A stretch of DNA of 36,073 bases from a bacterium. Its GTDB lineage: Bacteria > Elusimicrobiota > Elusimicrobia > UBA1565 > UBA9628. The position numbers were made by a program, and so were the translations under genes. Location of the stretch: positions 1-36,073 of the forward strand of contig JAJZQS010000019.1 of the NCBI GenBank assembly GCA_021806745.1, given 5' to 3'. Below are positions 1-7,780 of this stretch, one piece after another; position 1 is the first letter of the stretch, and each line of letters opens with the position of its first letter. The notes below the pieces were generated by a model, which was not told where the DNA came from, searched no databases, and saw nothing but the letters and a program-made list of their open reading frames with translations.

Positions 1-3000
1 GACGCCGCGGGCAACACCGCGGGATTTACCCTGGGCGCTTTTCCGGGTTCGCCGGCGCCGCAGACGCCGAGCGCGCAGGCGCGGCTGTTTTCGACCGGTT
101 TGTACACGGGGATGTTCTCGATCGACTTCAGCTCGCTTCCCGCGGGCGGGCAGCTGAACGGCAGCGTGGTGACCGATTCCCAGGCCACCGGTTTGGCCAG
201 CGGAAGCTACATGACGCCGATCTACGACATCACGCAGTCCTCGGGTCTGCCGGGGAGCATGATCCGCGTCGGCCAGTTCACGGATCCCGTGCAGAACATA
301 ATCTCGACGTATACCGCGTACGCCCTTGGCGAGGGTTTTGGGACGACGCTCATCTCAGGGCCGACGACAAGCCTGTATGCGGCGGTGAGTCTCATGAACG
401 CCGAGATCGACGTGGTTACCGGCAACAAACCCGATCTCAGCGATGGCGTTTCGTCGGTTTTGTACAAGAACGCAAGTCTGCCCATGACCTGCGATTCGAA
501 CGGCCTCAACTGCACCGGCGATCTTTATCTGGGCAGCGGGCAATTCGCGCCGTCGGTCTCGACGGCCCGGGTTCTCCAGCGATATTTCCGCCTGAAGATC
601 TCGGTTTCTCCGGACGTGGACGAAAACGCCATCGCCGAGTGCACTCTGTATGCATCCGACGGTACGACATGCTTGCAAGGCCACCCGCTGGTTCCGGTCA
701 TCGCCGCCTTCGGCGGCGAGATCTTCGGCCTGCAGACCAATCAGTTCTCGGGGCCGCAAAGCTCGTTTCAGTTCGAGCCCGGCCCCGACCAAAGCGCGCC
801 CATCGCTCCGGGGCTATCCATCGCGGGACTGGACGTGACCGCGCCTGGCTCGCTGAGCGTCACTGTCGGCGGCGTGCGGCCCGACCCCGGCTACATGGCG
901 GCCCCGGGCTCGGCCTACAAGTTCACCGACGCGCCCTTCTACGTCCCGCCCATGAACGTCTCCATGAACTTCTCGACCTTCGGACTCAGCGCGGGCCAAG
1001 CCAAATACGCGCGCATCGTCTCAGAGGATGCCTACGGCAATCTTTCGGCGCCGCTGGCGGCGACCGTCAGCGGCGACACGGTGACTTTTCCCATCGACCC
1101 GTCCCAGGCGCCCGTCACCATCACCATGCTGGCCCCGCGCGCGCAAAATCCGATCTATTTGCAGGCGGGCCAGGCAAGCTTTCTCTATGACGGATCGCAA
1201 AACGCGCCAGTGACTTTCCAGGCCGCCTCCGCTTCGCCCGCCTTGTCGGTCCTGCTGGCCTCGGCCGCCGCGCAAGGACTCGCGCCGCTGAGCCCCGTCG
1301 TCTCGCTGACGGTCAGCAGTTCTACGGTCTACGGCTCGAACTCGCTTCTGCTCCCCTACACGCCCCAGCCGGGCCTGACGACCGTCGCGATCTATCAGTT
1401 GACGCCAGGCTCGCCTGCCCGGCGCGCGGCCGATCAGTTTTCGGGATACCAGTATCCCGCCGTATCTGCGGGCCTAGGCGCCGGTGCCGGCGGCTACTAC
1501 GCCGTGTTCGGCAGCTCGAGCATCCCTCAAGCCCCCGACGCCACGCCTCCGGTCACGAGCATCGAGTTCGCGTCGCTGATCTCCTCGTCGCCGGGCGCGG
1601 CATATACGATCGCCCTCGGCGCGCAAATCTCATTTTCCGCCGTCGATCCCGTGGTCGCCGGTGCGCTGACTTCCGGCGTCTCCGCCACCTATTACGGCAT
1701 CGACGTCGATCCCCTTTCGCCCGCCTGCCAAGCCGTCGCGTTCAGCAGTTCGGCGCCCGCTGGCACGTGCGCCAACGACGTTTACGGCGGGCCGTTCGCC
1801 GTCTCCGTCGGCACGCATACGATTTATTATTTTTCTAAGGACAACGCCGGGAACATCGAATCCCTTAAGCAAGCCTTTCTGACGGTCGTCTCGACTTCCG
1901 CATCCGCAGGCTCCGGCCTCAAGGGCTTGGCCTTGGCCGCGGACGCCGGCGGGACTTTGTGGGAGGTGGCCGACGCGGGCGGCGAGATCGTGGTCGGCCG
2001 CTACTCGCTGTCCAACGGCGTTGCGACGCCGCTGAGCTCGGCCAACCTCGGCCCCGACCCCCAGGTCGGGGCTTGGAGCCTGCAGTTCGACGCGTCCGGC
2101 AACGCCTACGCGATCGGCGACTCGTCGGCGGGCGCCGTCGCCGCAGCGGCCGTCTACGAGTTGAACTCGTCGGGCGTGCCGGTCTCGAGCGCGGCTTACG
2201 CGGCTTCCGGCGGCGTCTCGGCGCTGGTTTTCGGCTCGGACGCCAAGCTGTGGGCCGTCGGCGCAATCGCGTCGGGCTCGCCGGGACAGCCCGGCTTTTC
2301 CGCGGAACTGGCGCTGTGGCGTTACGCGCCCGCCGGTCCCCTGACGCTGGCCGCGACCTACGGCGGAGGCGCTGCCGTCGCCGCAGGAATGGCGGCAGGC
2401 TTGCTTGACGGCGACTCGTATGTCGCGGGCTATGTTGGAAGCGCCTCCTCGTCGACGCTGGCTTTGTCGCTGTGGCGCTTCGACGGCGGCACGGGCGCTC
2501 TCAAGGCCGGGCCGTTCGCGACTCCAGGCGAGCTTGCCTTGAGCAGCGCCACGAGCAACCTGGGCGCTGCGCTTGCGATCTCGTCGGGGTCGGCCTTCGC
2601 CTTCGGTCAGCGCACGGGCGCTTCCGGCGAGAGCGACCTGGAACTCGCGGTGTTCGACGCCTTCGGTCGCGTCTTGGTCGACCGCTACGAGACCGCGGGC
2701 GCGGGCGCCGACCTCCTGCCGCGCGCGGCCGTCGACGACCCCGGCGGCGGCGTGGACGTCCTGGTCCAGGCCCGGACCGCGGCGGGGCCCGCCTTCGGCG
2801 TGGCGCGCTACGGCGCCGACGGCAGCTTTAAGGGCGCAACCACCGACGGGCAATCCGAAGGCGCCCACGGCCTTGCCGCGGCGGGCGGGCGGCTGTGGGT
2901 GGCCGTGGACGGCTCAACGGTCCCGTATGCCTTCGCCGCCGCCAAGACGGTGGCGCTCCAGGACGTTCTCGCCAGTTCCGCGCCCGCCGACGTCCTGCCG

Positions 3001-5841
3001 CCGCGCACCAGTCTCGTGATCGGAACGCCGAGCGTCGCCGAGTCGTCGTTCACGTTCATCTCGACTTTTACCGCTCTGTCGCTGAGCGCCGTCGACGACG
3101 CGCAAGTCGTCGGCGACGGGGCGGGCGTGGGCGTGGCCGCGACCTATGTGGCCGTGGACACCTCGTCGTTTTCCGTCTACCGCTCCAGCTTCGTCTTGAC
3201 TTCCACCGGTACGCACGTGATTTCGTTCTACTCGGTGGACTTGGACAGCCATACGGAAGTCGCCCACAGCAGCGCGGTCTTCGTGGCCGCCCCGCCCAGC
3301 CTCGCCTTCATTCCGCCCGCGGGCAGCACGATCACGGTCTCAACGCCCACTTTGTCGGCGGTCTACTACGCCGCCGACGGGATATCGACCGCGACCTTGT
3401 CTTTCTCGCTTGACGGCGTGGTCGTGACCACGCGGGCATACGTCTCGTTATCCTCGGCCGAGGTCGTGATGCCGTTCGCGTTGTCCCAAGGCACCCACAC
3501 CATGACCGCGCAGGTCGCCGACCTGCTGGGGCTGACGGCGAACGCCGCGTCGACGTTCGACCTCGATTCGATTCCGCCGGTCACGACCCTGCTTGTGGAC
3601 GGCTTGCCCGCCTCGACGACCGATTTGTTGCTCGTGTCGACCGACACGCTGAGCTTCGTCGCCATCGACACGGGAACGGGCGTTGCCGCGACATACTATT
3701 CCATCGATTTGTCGTCGTTCGCCGTCTACGCGTCTTCGTTCTCGTTGGTCGGCGGTACGCATGCCGTTTCGTTTTATAGTCGCGACTACGCGGGCAACCT
3801 CGAAGCCCGAAAATCCGTCTTTCTGTTGGTGTCGTCCACCGGCACGCCGGAAGGTCTTCTCTCCGTGATCCTTTGGCCCGGCGGCGTCGGCGTGGAGCAA
3901 GCCGTGGGGCTGAGTCCGCAAGTGCTCGGCATCGCTGAGGGTCCCGGCGTCGCGCCCTGGACGCTGGGCGTCGCCGCGGGGACTTCCACCGCCGTCGGCC
4001 TCAAGACCATATCCTCCGGCGCCGGCGACGCGTCCGGCGCGCTCGGCGCCTGGAACACCACTGGCGCTTCTGGGCCGCAGACGCTGCAGCTCCTCGTGAG
4101 CGATGCGCTGGGCGGCACGGCCGTGTCCACCGCGCCCGCCTTCGCCGGGGCGCCGGTGTATGCCGGCTCTCTCGGCGCGGGCTTCGCCGACTGGAACATC
4201 CCGGTTCTCCATGAGCCCACCGGCCTCGCCGTTCGCTCCGACGGGAATCTCTGGGTGGACATGGCGAGCGGCGAGCTCATCTTGATGAGCTCCTCCGGGA
4301 CCGTGCTCGCCCAGGAAGGCGGCGGCGAGTCTCGCGCCCACGACCGCGACGGATCGTCGCTGCGCCTTCAAGACCCGCACGGCCTGGCGCTCGACGCCAC
4401 CGGGTATTTATATGTGGCCGACACGGGCAATAACCGCGTGTTGAAGCTTTCGATCGACGGCGGCTCCGTGCTCACGCCGTACGGCGGTTCCGACTTGAAA
4501 CGCCCCTACTCCGTCGCCGTCGACACCGACGGCACGGTGTATGTCGGCGATGTCGGCGACGGCCGCGTGGCGGCGTTCTCCAATTCCGGCGCCTTCCTCC
4601 GTCGCTTCGGCGTGGCCAGTTCCAGCTCGGAACTGCGCGGACTCGCGCTGACCTATCGAGGGTTGTGGGTCTCCGACCGCGGCCGCAATGAAATCGACCT
4701 GTGGTCGCGCGCGGGAGCGCTGCTTCAGACGATCACCGCCGCCCAAGCGCCGGCCGGCGAGCTCACGCGCGTGCGCACGCTGACGGCCGACGCGCTCGGC
4801 GCTTTGTATGTGATCGAGTCCGACCGAGACCGCGTCCAGAAGTTCGACCCGCTGGGCGACGGCCTGCTGGCCTTCGGAGCGCCCGCGCAGTATTCCCGCG
4901 AGCAGCGCTGGTGGCATCGCTACCTGACCGCGCCCTCGGCCGCGGCCATCGCCCCCGACGGCACGCTGTGGGTGGCCGACCGCGGGGCGGACCGACTGGT
5001 GCGCTTCGCCTTGCCCGGCGCGCCCGGAACTTCCCCGGCGCCCGACCAGCCGCCGCCGGGCCCGACCCCGCCCGTCGCGCGCAACATCGACCCCGACGAC
5101 GGCGGCGCGATTTGGCGCAGCGACGGCACGGGCGTGCAGGTTCCGCCGGGAAATCAAGGCTTGACCGTGGGCATCGATCAGGCCGCGGCGGGCGCGGACC
5201 TCTCCTCGCGCCAGTCCCAGCGCCAGACCCAAAATTTGTCGGCCGCCGCCGCGGAGGTGGACTTCGAGCCCAGCGGCGCGATGTTCGCTTCTCCCGTCAC
5301 GCTTTCGCTCGCCTACGACCCCCTCCAGGTCGCCCAGGCCTCGCTCGACGAGTCCTCACTGCAAGTCTACTGGTGGAACGCGAACGCCAAGCAGTGGGTG
5401 GCGCTGCCCTCGACCGTGGACACCGCGGCCAAGGTGGTGCGCGCGCAGACCTCGCACTTCTCGCTGTATCAGGCCATGGCCCCGCAAGTCCAGCCCCTGG
5501 CCTCCGGCGGCGGCGCCTACGACGCGTTCGGCCTGCGCGCCCATTACGCCTTCCCCAATCCCAGCCGCAGAGGCGCCGCGGTGGATTTCCGCATCCAGAC
5601 CGGCCTGGCCGACTCGGTGGACTTGCGCGTCTATAGTTTGACCGGCCGCAAGGTCTTGTCGACCACGCTCACGAGCGTGCAGTTCCTCGACGACGGCAAC
5701 GGGCTCGGCGCCCAGGACACCTACGACTACCTCTGGAACGTGGGCGGGGTGGGCTCGGGCGTCTACACCTACGTCTTCGTCGCGCACAAGAACGGCCAGC
5801 ACGACATCTCGGCCTCGGGTCGAGTGGGGATCATCAAGTGA
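1..5841 (+). CDS. Giant secreted modular protein: Ig-like repeats, two beta-propellers, FlgD-like C-terminal domain (5' end outside window)
   Basis: The frame is open from base 1 to the TGA at 5839-5841 with no stop, and the residues before the first in-window start codon (TTG at 100) already look like the end of an extracellular module (DAAGNTAGF). The gene therefore begins upstream. Visible order: an unrecognised N-terminal region; an Ig-like module (1537-1893); a repetitive propeller-like region (about 1915-2965) with recurring LWR, YGADG and LWV strands; two more Ig-like modules (2989-3291, 3565-3834); a six-blade NHL-type propeller (about 4190-5020) with motifs such as YVADTGNNRV; a beta domain ending HFSLYQAM (about 5080-5490); and a FlgD/sorting-like domain (5524-5838) with YAFPNPS, SLTGRKV and SGVYTYVF. 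It is Ser/Thr/Ala-rich with few Cys, typical of surface proteins. It probably acts outside the cell; the ligand is unknown. It overlaps the next gene by 4 bp. Confidence 0.85.
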   Translation, partial: DAAGNTAGFTLGAFPGSPAPQTPSAQARLFSTGLYTGMFSIDFSSLPAGGQLNGSVVTDSQATGLASGSYMTPIYDITQSSGLPGSMIRVGQFTDPVQNIISTYTAYALGEGFGTTLISGPTTSLYAAVSLMNAEIDVVTGNKPDLSDGVSSVLYKNASLPMTCDSNGLNCTGDLYLGSGQFAPSVSTARVLQRYFRLKISVSPDVDENAIAECTLYASDGTTCLQGHPLVPVIAAFGGEIFGLQTNQFSGPQSSFQFEPGPDQSAPIAPGLSIAGLDVTAPGSLSVTVGGVRPDPGYMAAPGSAYKFTDAPFYVPPMNVSMNFSTFGLSAGQAKYARIVSEDAYGNLSAPLAATVSGDTVTFPIDPSQAPVTITMLAPRAQNPIYLQAGQASFLYDGSQNAPVTFQAASASPALSVLLASAAAQGLAPLSPVVSLTVSSSTVYGSNSLLLPYTPQPGLTTVAIYQLTPGSPARRAADQFSGYQYPAVSAGLGAGAGGYYAVFGSSSIPQAPDATPPVTSIEFASLISSSPGAAYTIALGAQISFSAVDPVVAGALTSGVSATYYGIDVDPLSPACQAVAFSSSAPAGTCANDVYGGPFAVSVGTHTIYYFSKDNAGNIESLKQAFLTVVSTSASAGSGLKGLALAADAGGTLWEVADAGGEIVVGRYSLSNGVATPLSSANLGPDPQVGAWSLQFDASGNAYAIGDSSAGAVAAAAVYELNSSGVPVSSAAYAASGGVSALVFGSDAKLWAVGAIASGSPGQPGFSAELALWRYAPAGPLTLAATYGGGAAVAAGMAAGLLDGDSYVAGYVGSASSSTLALSLWRFDGGTGALKAGPFATPGELALSSATSNLGAALAISSGSAFAFGQRTGASGESDLELAVFDAFGRVLVDRYETAGAGADLLPRAAVDDPGGGVDVLVQARTAAGPAFGVARYGADGSFKGATTDGQSEGAHGLAAAGGRLWVAVDGSTVPYAFAAAKTVALQDVLASSAPADVLPPRTSLVIGTPSVAESSFTFISTFTALSLSAVDDAQVVGDGAGVGVAATYVAVDTSSFSVYRSSFVLTSTGTHVISFYSVDLDSHTEVAHSSAVFVAAPPSLAFIPPAGSTITVSTPTLSAVYYAADGISTATLSFSLDGVVVTTRAYVSLSSAEVVMPFALSQGTHTMTAQVADLLGLTANAASTFDLDSIPPVTTLLVDGLPASTTDLLLVSTDTLSFVAIDTGTGVAATYYSIDLSSFAVYASSFSLVGGTHAVSFYSRDYAGNLEARKSVFLLVSSTGTPEGLLSVILWPGGVGVEQAVGLSPQVLGIAEGPGVAPWTLGVAAGTSTAVGLKTISSGAGDASGALGAWNTTGASGPQTLQLLVSDALGGTAVSTAPAFAGAPVYAGSLGAGFADWNIPVLHEPTGLAVRSDGNLWVDMASGELILMSSSGTVLAQEGGGESRAHDRDGSSLRLQDPHGLALDATGYLYVADTGNNRVLKLSIDGGSVLTPYGGSDLKRPYSVAVDTDGTVYVGDVGDGRVAAFSNSGAFLRRFGVASSSSELRGLALTYRGLWVSDRGRNEIDLWSRAGALLQTITAAQAPAGELTRVRTLTADALGALYVIESDRDRVQKFDPLGDGLLAFGAPAQYSREQRWWHRYLTAPSAAAIAPDGTLWVADRGADRLVRFALPGAPGTSPAPDQPPPGPTPPVARNIDPDDGGAIWRSDGTGVQVPPGNQGLTVGIDQAAAGADLSSRQSQRQTQNLSAAAAEVDFEPSGAMFASPVTLSLAYDPLQVAQASLDESSLQVYWWNANAKQWVALPSTVDTAAKVVRAQTSHFSLYQAMAPQVQPLASGGGAYDAFGLRAHYAFPNPSRRGAAVDFRIQTGLADSVDLRVYSLTGRKVLSTTLTSVQFLDDGNGLGAQDTYDYLWNVGGVGSGVYTYVFVAHKNGQHDISASGRVGIIK
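1537..1893 (+). repeat. Ig-like module 1 of the giant surface protein
   Basis: First of three related segments. It begins D-x-x-PPVTS, has the core ATYYGID, then GTHTIYYFSKDNAGN and an FLTV end strand. It is longer than the other two because of an insert with two Cys residues (CQAV, GTCAND), which could form a disulfide. The pattern matches bacterial Ig-like/cadherin-like modules found in tandem in surface proteins. The copies are diverged at DNA level, so this is a protein repeat and not a recent duplication. Confidence 0.7.
2989..3291 (+). repeat. Ig-like module 2 of the giant surface protein
   Basis: Second copy of the module: it opens D-x-LPPRTSL, has AATYVAVDTSSFSVY in the middle and GTHVISFYSVD near the end. 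It follows directly after the first propeller-like region, so it probably acts as a rigid spacer between propeller and downstream modules. Confidence 0.7.
3565..3834 (+). repeat. Ig-like module 3 of the giant surface protein
   Basis: Third and shortest copy, opening DSIPPVTTL, with AATYYSIDLSSFAVY and GTHAVSFYSRDYAGN and ending in FLLV. It is closest to copy 2 in the core. A related but partial strand set between copies 2 and 3 (about 3295-3564) has a GTHTMTAQVAD strand and may be a further diverged module. Confidence 0.7.
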
Positions 5842-6728
5842 ACGCGAAAACCATCGCGTTTGTCCTCGCGCTGCTGCCCGCGCCCGCGCTCGCGGCCGAG
5901 ACCGCGGAGTTTTTGACCCTCGGCCCCGGCGCGCGGGAGCTGGCGATGGGCTCGGCGGGCACGGCGGTGTCAAACGGCGCCCAGGCGCTGTGGTGGAACC
6001 CCGCGGGCCTGGCGCGCCTTCGCGGCGGCGAGGCGATGATCGACGACGCGGAACTGCCGCAGGGCGCGCGCATCGACGACGCCGACGCGGCGCAGGGCAC
6101 GAAGTTCGGCGCGGTCGCCCTGGGCGCAACCTACCTGAACCAGAGCGTCGCCGACGGCCGCGACGCGTACGGACACCCCGTGGGCGGCTACGGCGCCTGG
6201 GACGGCGCCGTGTCGGCGGGCGCGGGCTTCAAGACCGACTGGGTGGACCTGGGCGCGTCCGTGAAATACATCCGCTCGGACATCGCCCAGGCCCAGGCGC
6301 AGTCGGCCGCCGTGGATTTCGGCGCGCGCCGAGCCTTCGGCCCGCTGGCGCTGGCCGCGGCCGTGCGCAACCTGGGGCCGGGCATGAAGTTCGCGGGCGA
6401 GACCGACGGCCTGCCGCTGCGCCTGGACGCGGGGGCGGCGTGGAACTTTCCCGGCGGGCACGCGCTGGCCGCGCAGTTTTCGAACGCCCCGCGCGGCGCG
6501 GGCAGCGTCGCGAGCGTGGGCGGGGAGTTCAACGCCTTCGACGGGATTTTCCTGCGCGCCGGCTACTCGACGCAGGCCCAGACCGACGCCGGCACCGGCC
6601 TTGACGCCGTCACCGGCGTCACCTTCGGCTTCGGCCTGCGCCAGCCCCGCTGGTCGCTCGACTACGCCGCCGCCCCCATGGGAGAACTGGGCAGCGCGCA
6701 GAGATTTTCCGCCGCCGTGCGATGGTGA
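5838..6728 (+). CDS. PorV/PorQ-family (UPF0164) outer-membrane beta-barrel protein
   Basis: 296 residues from a GTG start that overlaps the stop of the giant gene (GTGA). Residues 1-19 form a signal peptide ending ALAAE. The mature N-terminus carries the family hallmark: FLTLGPGARELAMGSAGTA followed by ALWWNPAGLARL. The rest is alternating amphipathic beta-strands, and the last residues are RW, an aromatic C-terminus suited to Bam-dependent insertion. In Bacteroidota, PorV is an FadL-like barrel that shuttles type IX secretion cargo at the outer membrane. Homologues are also common in other phyla beside large proteins with FlgD-like C-terminal domains. The coupling with such a protein here suggests it helps export or anchor it; that role is inferred. 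Confidence 0.85.
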   Translation: MNAKTIAFVLALLPAPALAAETAEFLTLGPGARELAMGSAGTAVSNGAQALWWNPAGLARLRGGEAMIDDAELPQGARIDDADAAQGTKFGAVALGATYLNQSVADGRDAYGHPVGGYGAWDGAVSAGAGFKTDWVDLGASVKYIRSDIAQAQAQSAAVDFGARRAFGPLALAAAVRNLGPGMKFAGETDGLPLRLDAGAAWNFPGGHALAAQFSNAPRGAGSVASVGGEFNAFDGIFLRAGYSTQAQTDAGTGLDAVTGVTFGFGLRQPRWSLDYAAAPMGELGSAQRFSAAVRW

Positions 6729-6757
6729 CAAGGCGCGCCAGACACAGGAGAACGCAC

Positions 6758-7039
6758 ATGCTCGATGAAATGCGCAGGACGCTCGCCGTGGGGACGCTCG
6801 GCTTCGCTCTCGGCGCCTCCGCGGCCCACGGCGCGGGGACCTACGCGTCCCATCCGTTTCTGTTCCGGGCCAAGTCCGACCTGACCCACGCCGAGTATTT
6901 CCTCAAAAAAGCCACGCACCCCTGCGGCGGCCATCTCGCCGCGGCCGCGCAAAAAACGGCCGCCGCGCTGGCCGAGGTCGACGCCGCACTGCGATATGCG
7001 GACGCTCACCCGCAGGAAGACCCCGGCCCGAGCCGTTGA
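6758..7039 (+). CDS. Small exported protein of unknown function
   Basis: 93 residues. The ATG at 6758 is chosen because AGGAG (6746-6750) lies 7 nt upstream; an in-frame start at 6722 overlaps the previous gene and would spoil the signal sequence. Residues 1-26 look like a Sec signal peptide (positive MRR, then an Ala/Leu/Gly core, ending AHGAG). The mature part is about 67 residues, mostly predicted helix, with one Cys and several His. No family is recognised. It is 29 bp downstream of the PorV-like gene and co-directional, so it probably belongs to the same transcript and may be periplasmic. Confidence 0.6.
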   Translation: MLDEMRRTLAVGTLGFALGASAAHGAGTYASHPFLFRAKSDLTHAEYFLKKATHPCGGHLAAAAQKTAAALAEVDAALRYADAHPQEDPGPSR

Positions 7040-7041
7040 GC

Positions 7042-7061
7042 GCCGCGCGGTTCAGCGCGGC
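7042..7061. terminator. GC-rich hairpin between convergent genes, possible bidirectional terminator
   Basis: A perfect 7-bp G+C stem (7042-7048 with 7055-7061) around a 6-nt loop sits where the plus-strand small gene (stop 7037-7039) and the minus-strand HEPN gene (stop 7052-7054) converge. A second nested pairing (7029-7035 with 7058-7064) is also perfect over 7 bp. There is no T-run on either side, so intrinsic termination would be weak. Confidence 0.35.
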
Positions 7062-7441
7062 TCGATCGCGTCCAGCCACGCCCCCAACAGGTCTGCATGG
7101 GTGGCGAGGCGCGAGTAGATGGCCTTGGCCAGGCCTTCGTTGTAGGTGTGCGAGGTCAGGTTGCGGTCGTCGGTCATGCGCAGCGCGGCCTCGGCCTGCG
7201 CGTCGCTCAAAAGCCCCAGTTCGCGGCTGGCGCGCACGCAAGACTTCGGCGAGGCCGCGTCCAAACCCTCGCGTTCCTTCAAGTGGAGCTGAACGGCCCT
7301 CCAGACCGCCTCGAAGGTGTACTCGAAGCGCTGGATGGCCGCGTCCCTGTCGCGCGGCGAGACGGCATCCAATCCGACGAGCTCGCGCAAAGTGGCCAGC
7401 GCGCGCCGCGCGGACGCCAACCGCTGCTTCAGGCGCTCCAT
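7052..7441 (-). CDS. HEPN-domain protein, nucleotidyltransferase substrate-binding family (HI0074-like; candidate type VII toxin)
   Basis: 129 residues from ATG 7441, preceded by a strong AGGAAGGAG. An all-helical protein of the NTase substrate-binding family: family signatures RFEYTFEAVW and SPKSCVRASRELGLL are present, and near the C-terminus RNLTSHTY forms an exact RX4HXY HEPN motif. In characterised type VII modules (HepT), this motif is the RNase active site and its Tyr is AMP-modified by the partner. The start lies inside the end of the MNT gene (13-bp overlap), the usual arrangement for this pair. Whether it is an active toxin or only a complex partner cannot be read from the sequence. 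Confidence 0.85.
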   Translation of the reverse strand: MERLKQRLASARRALATLRELVGLDAVSPRDRDAAIQRFEYTFEAVWRAVQLHLKEREGLDAASPKSCVRASRELGLLSDAQAEAALRMTDDRNLTSHTYNEGLAKAIYSRLATHADLLGAWLDAIEPR

Positions 7442-7734
7442 CGCACTCCTTCCTTCAGAACGCGCTCGCGAAAGGCCGGATCGGCCTCGCGCAGATCGAC
7501 CACGTCCACGCGGTAGGGCACCCAACTCTCTTCCAGCGCCTCGCGCAGCCGAGACAGCGCGCCCTGCGCGGCGTCGGCGCGCGGCAAGACGGCCAAATCG
7601 ATGTCGGACCCGCGCCGAGCCGTCCCGCGCGCAAACGAGCCGAACAGATAAACCTCGGCTCCGCCGGCAAGCTCGCGCACGGCGAGCCGGCGCACTTCGT
7701 CCAAGTAGCGGCGCTGGTCCGCGCTCAGGGCCAT
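7429..7734 (-). CDS. MNT-domain minimal nucleotidyltransferase (candidate type VII antitoxin, MntA-like)
   Basis: 101 residues from ATG 7734. The motif GSFARGTARRGSDID is an exact GSX10DXD nucleotidyltransferase signature, and a third acidic site lies in VDVVDL. The length fits the minimal NTases that pair with HEPN proteins. In the known systems the enzyme transfers AMP to the HEPN partner's Tyr and silences it. The start is uncertain: ATG 7734 has no clear ribosome-binding site, while an in-frame TTG at 7770 has GAGG 8 nt upstream within the end of the preceding gene and would add 12 residues. Confidence 0.8.
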   Translation of the reverse strand: MALSADQRRYLDEVRRLAVRELAGGAEVYLFGSFARGTARRGSDIDLAVLPRADAAQGALSRLREALEESWVPYRVDVVDLREADPAFRERVLKEGVRWSA

Positions 7735-7780
7735 CGGAGGAACTTTAACAGATGCCCCGGTTCTCCACAAGCCGCGCGCC

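Noticed and set aside
1630-2868. A 412-codon minus-strand frame inside the giant surface protein gene
   Set aside because: Translation is Arg/Gly/Ala-rich and without motifs; the plus-strand frame is continuous with recognisable modules.
1537-3834. Recent tandem duplication of the Ig-like modules
   Set aside because: The copies are similar only in protein pattern; DNA identity is low and lengths differ.
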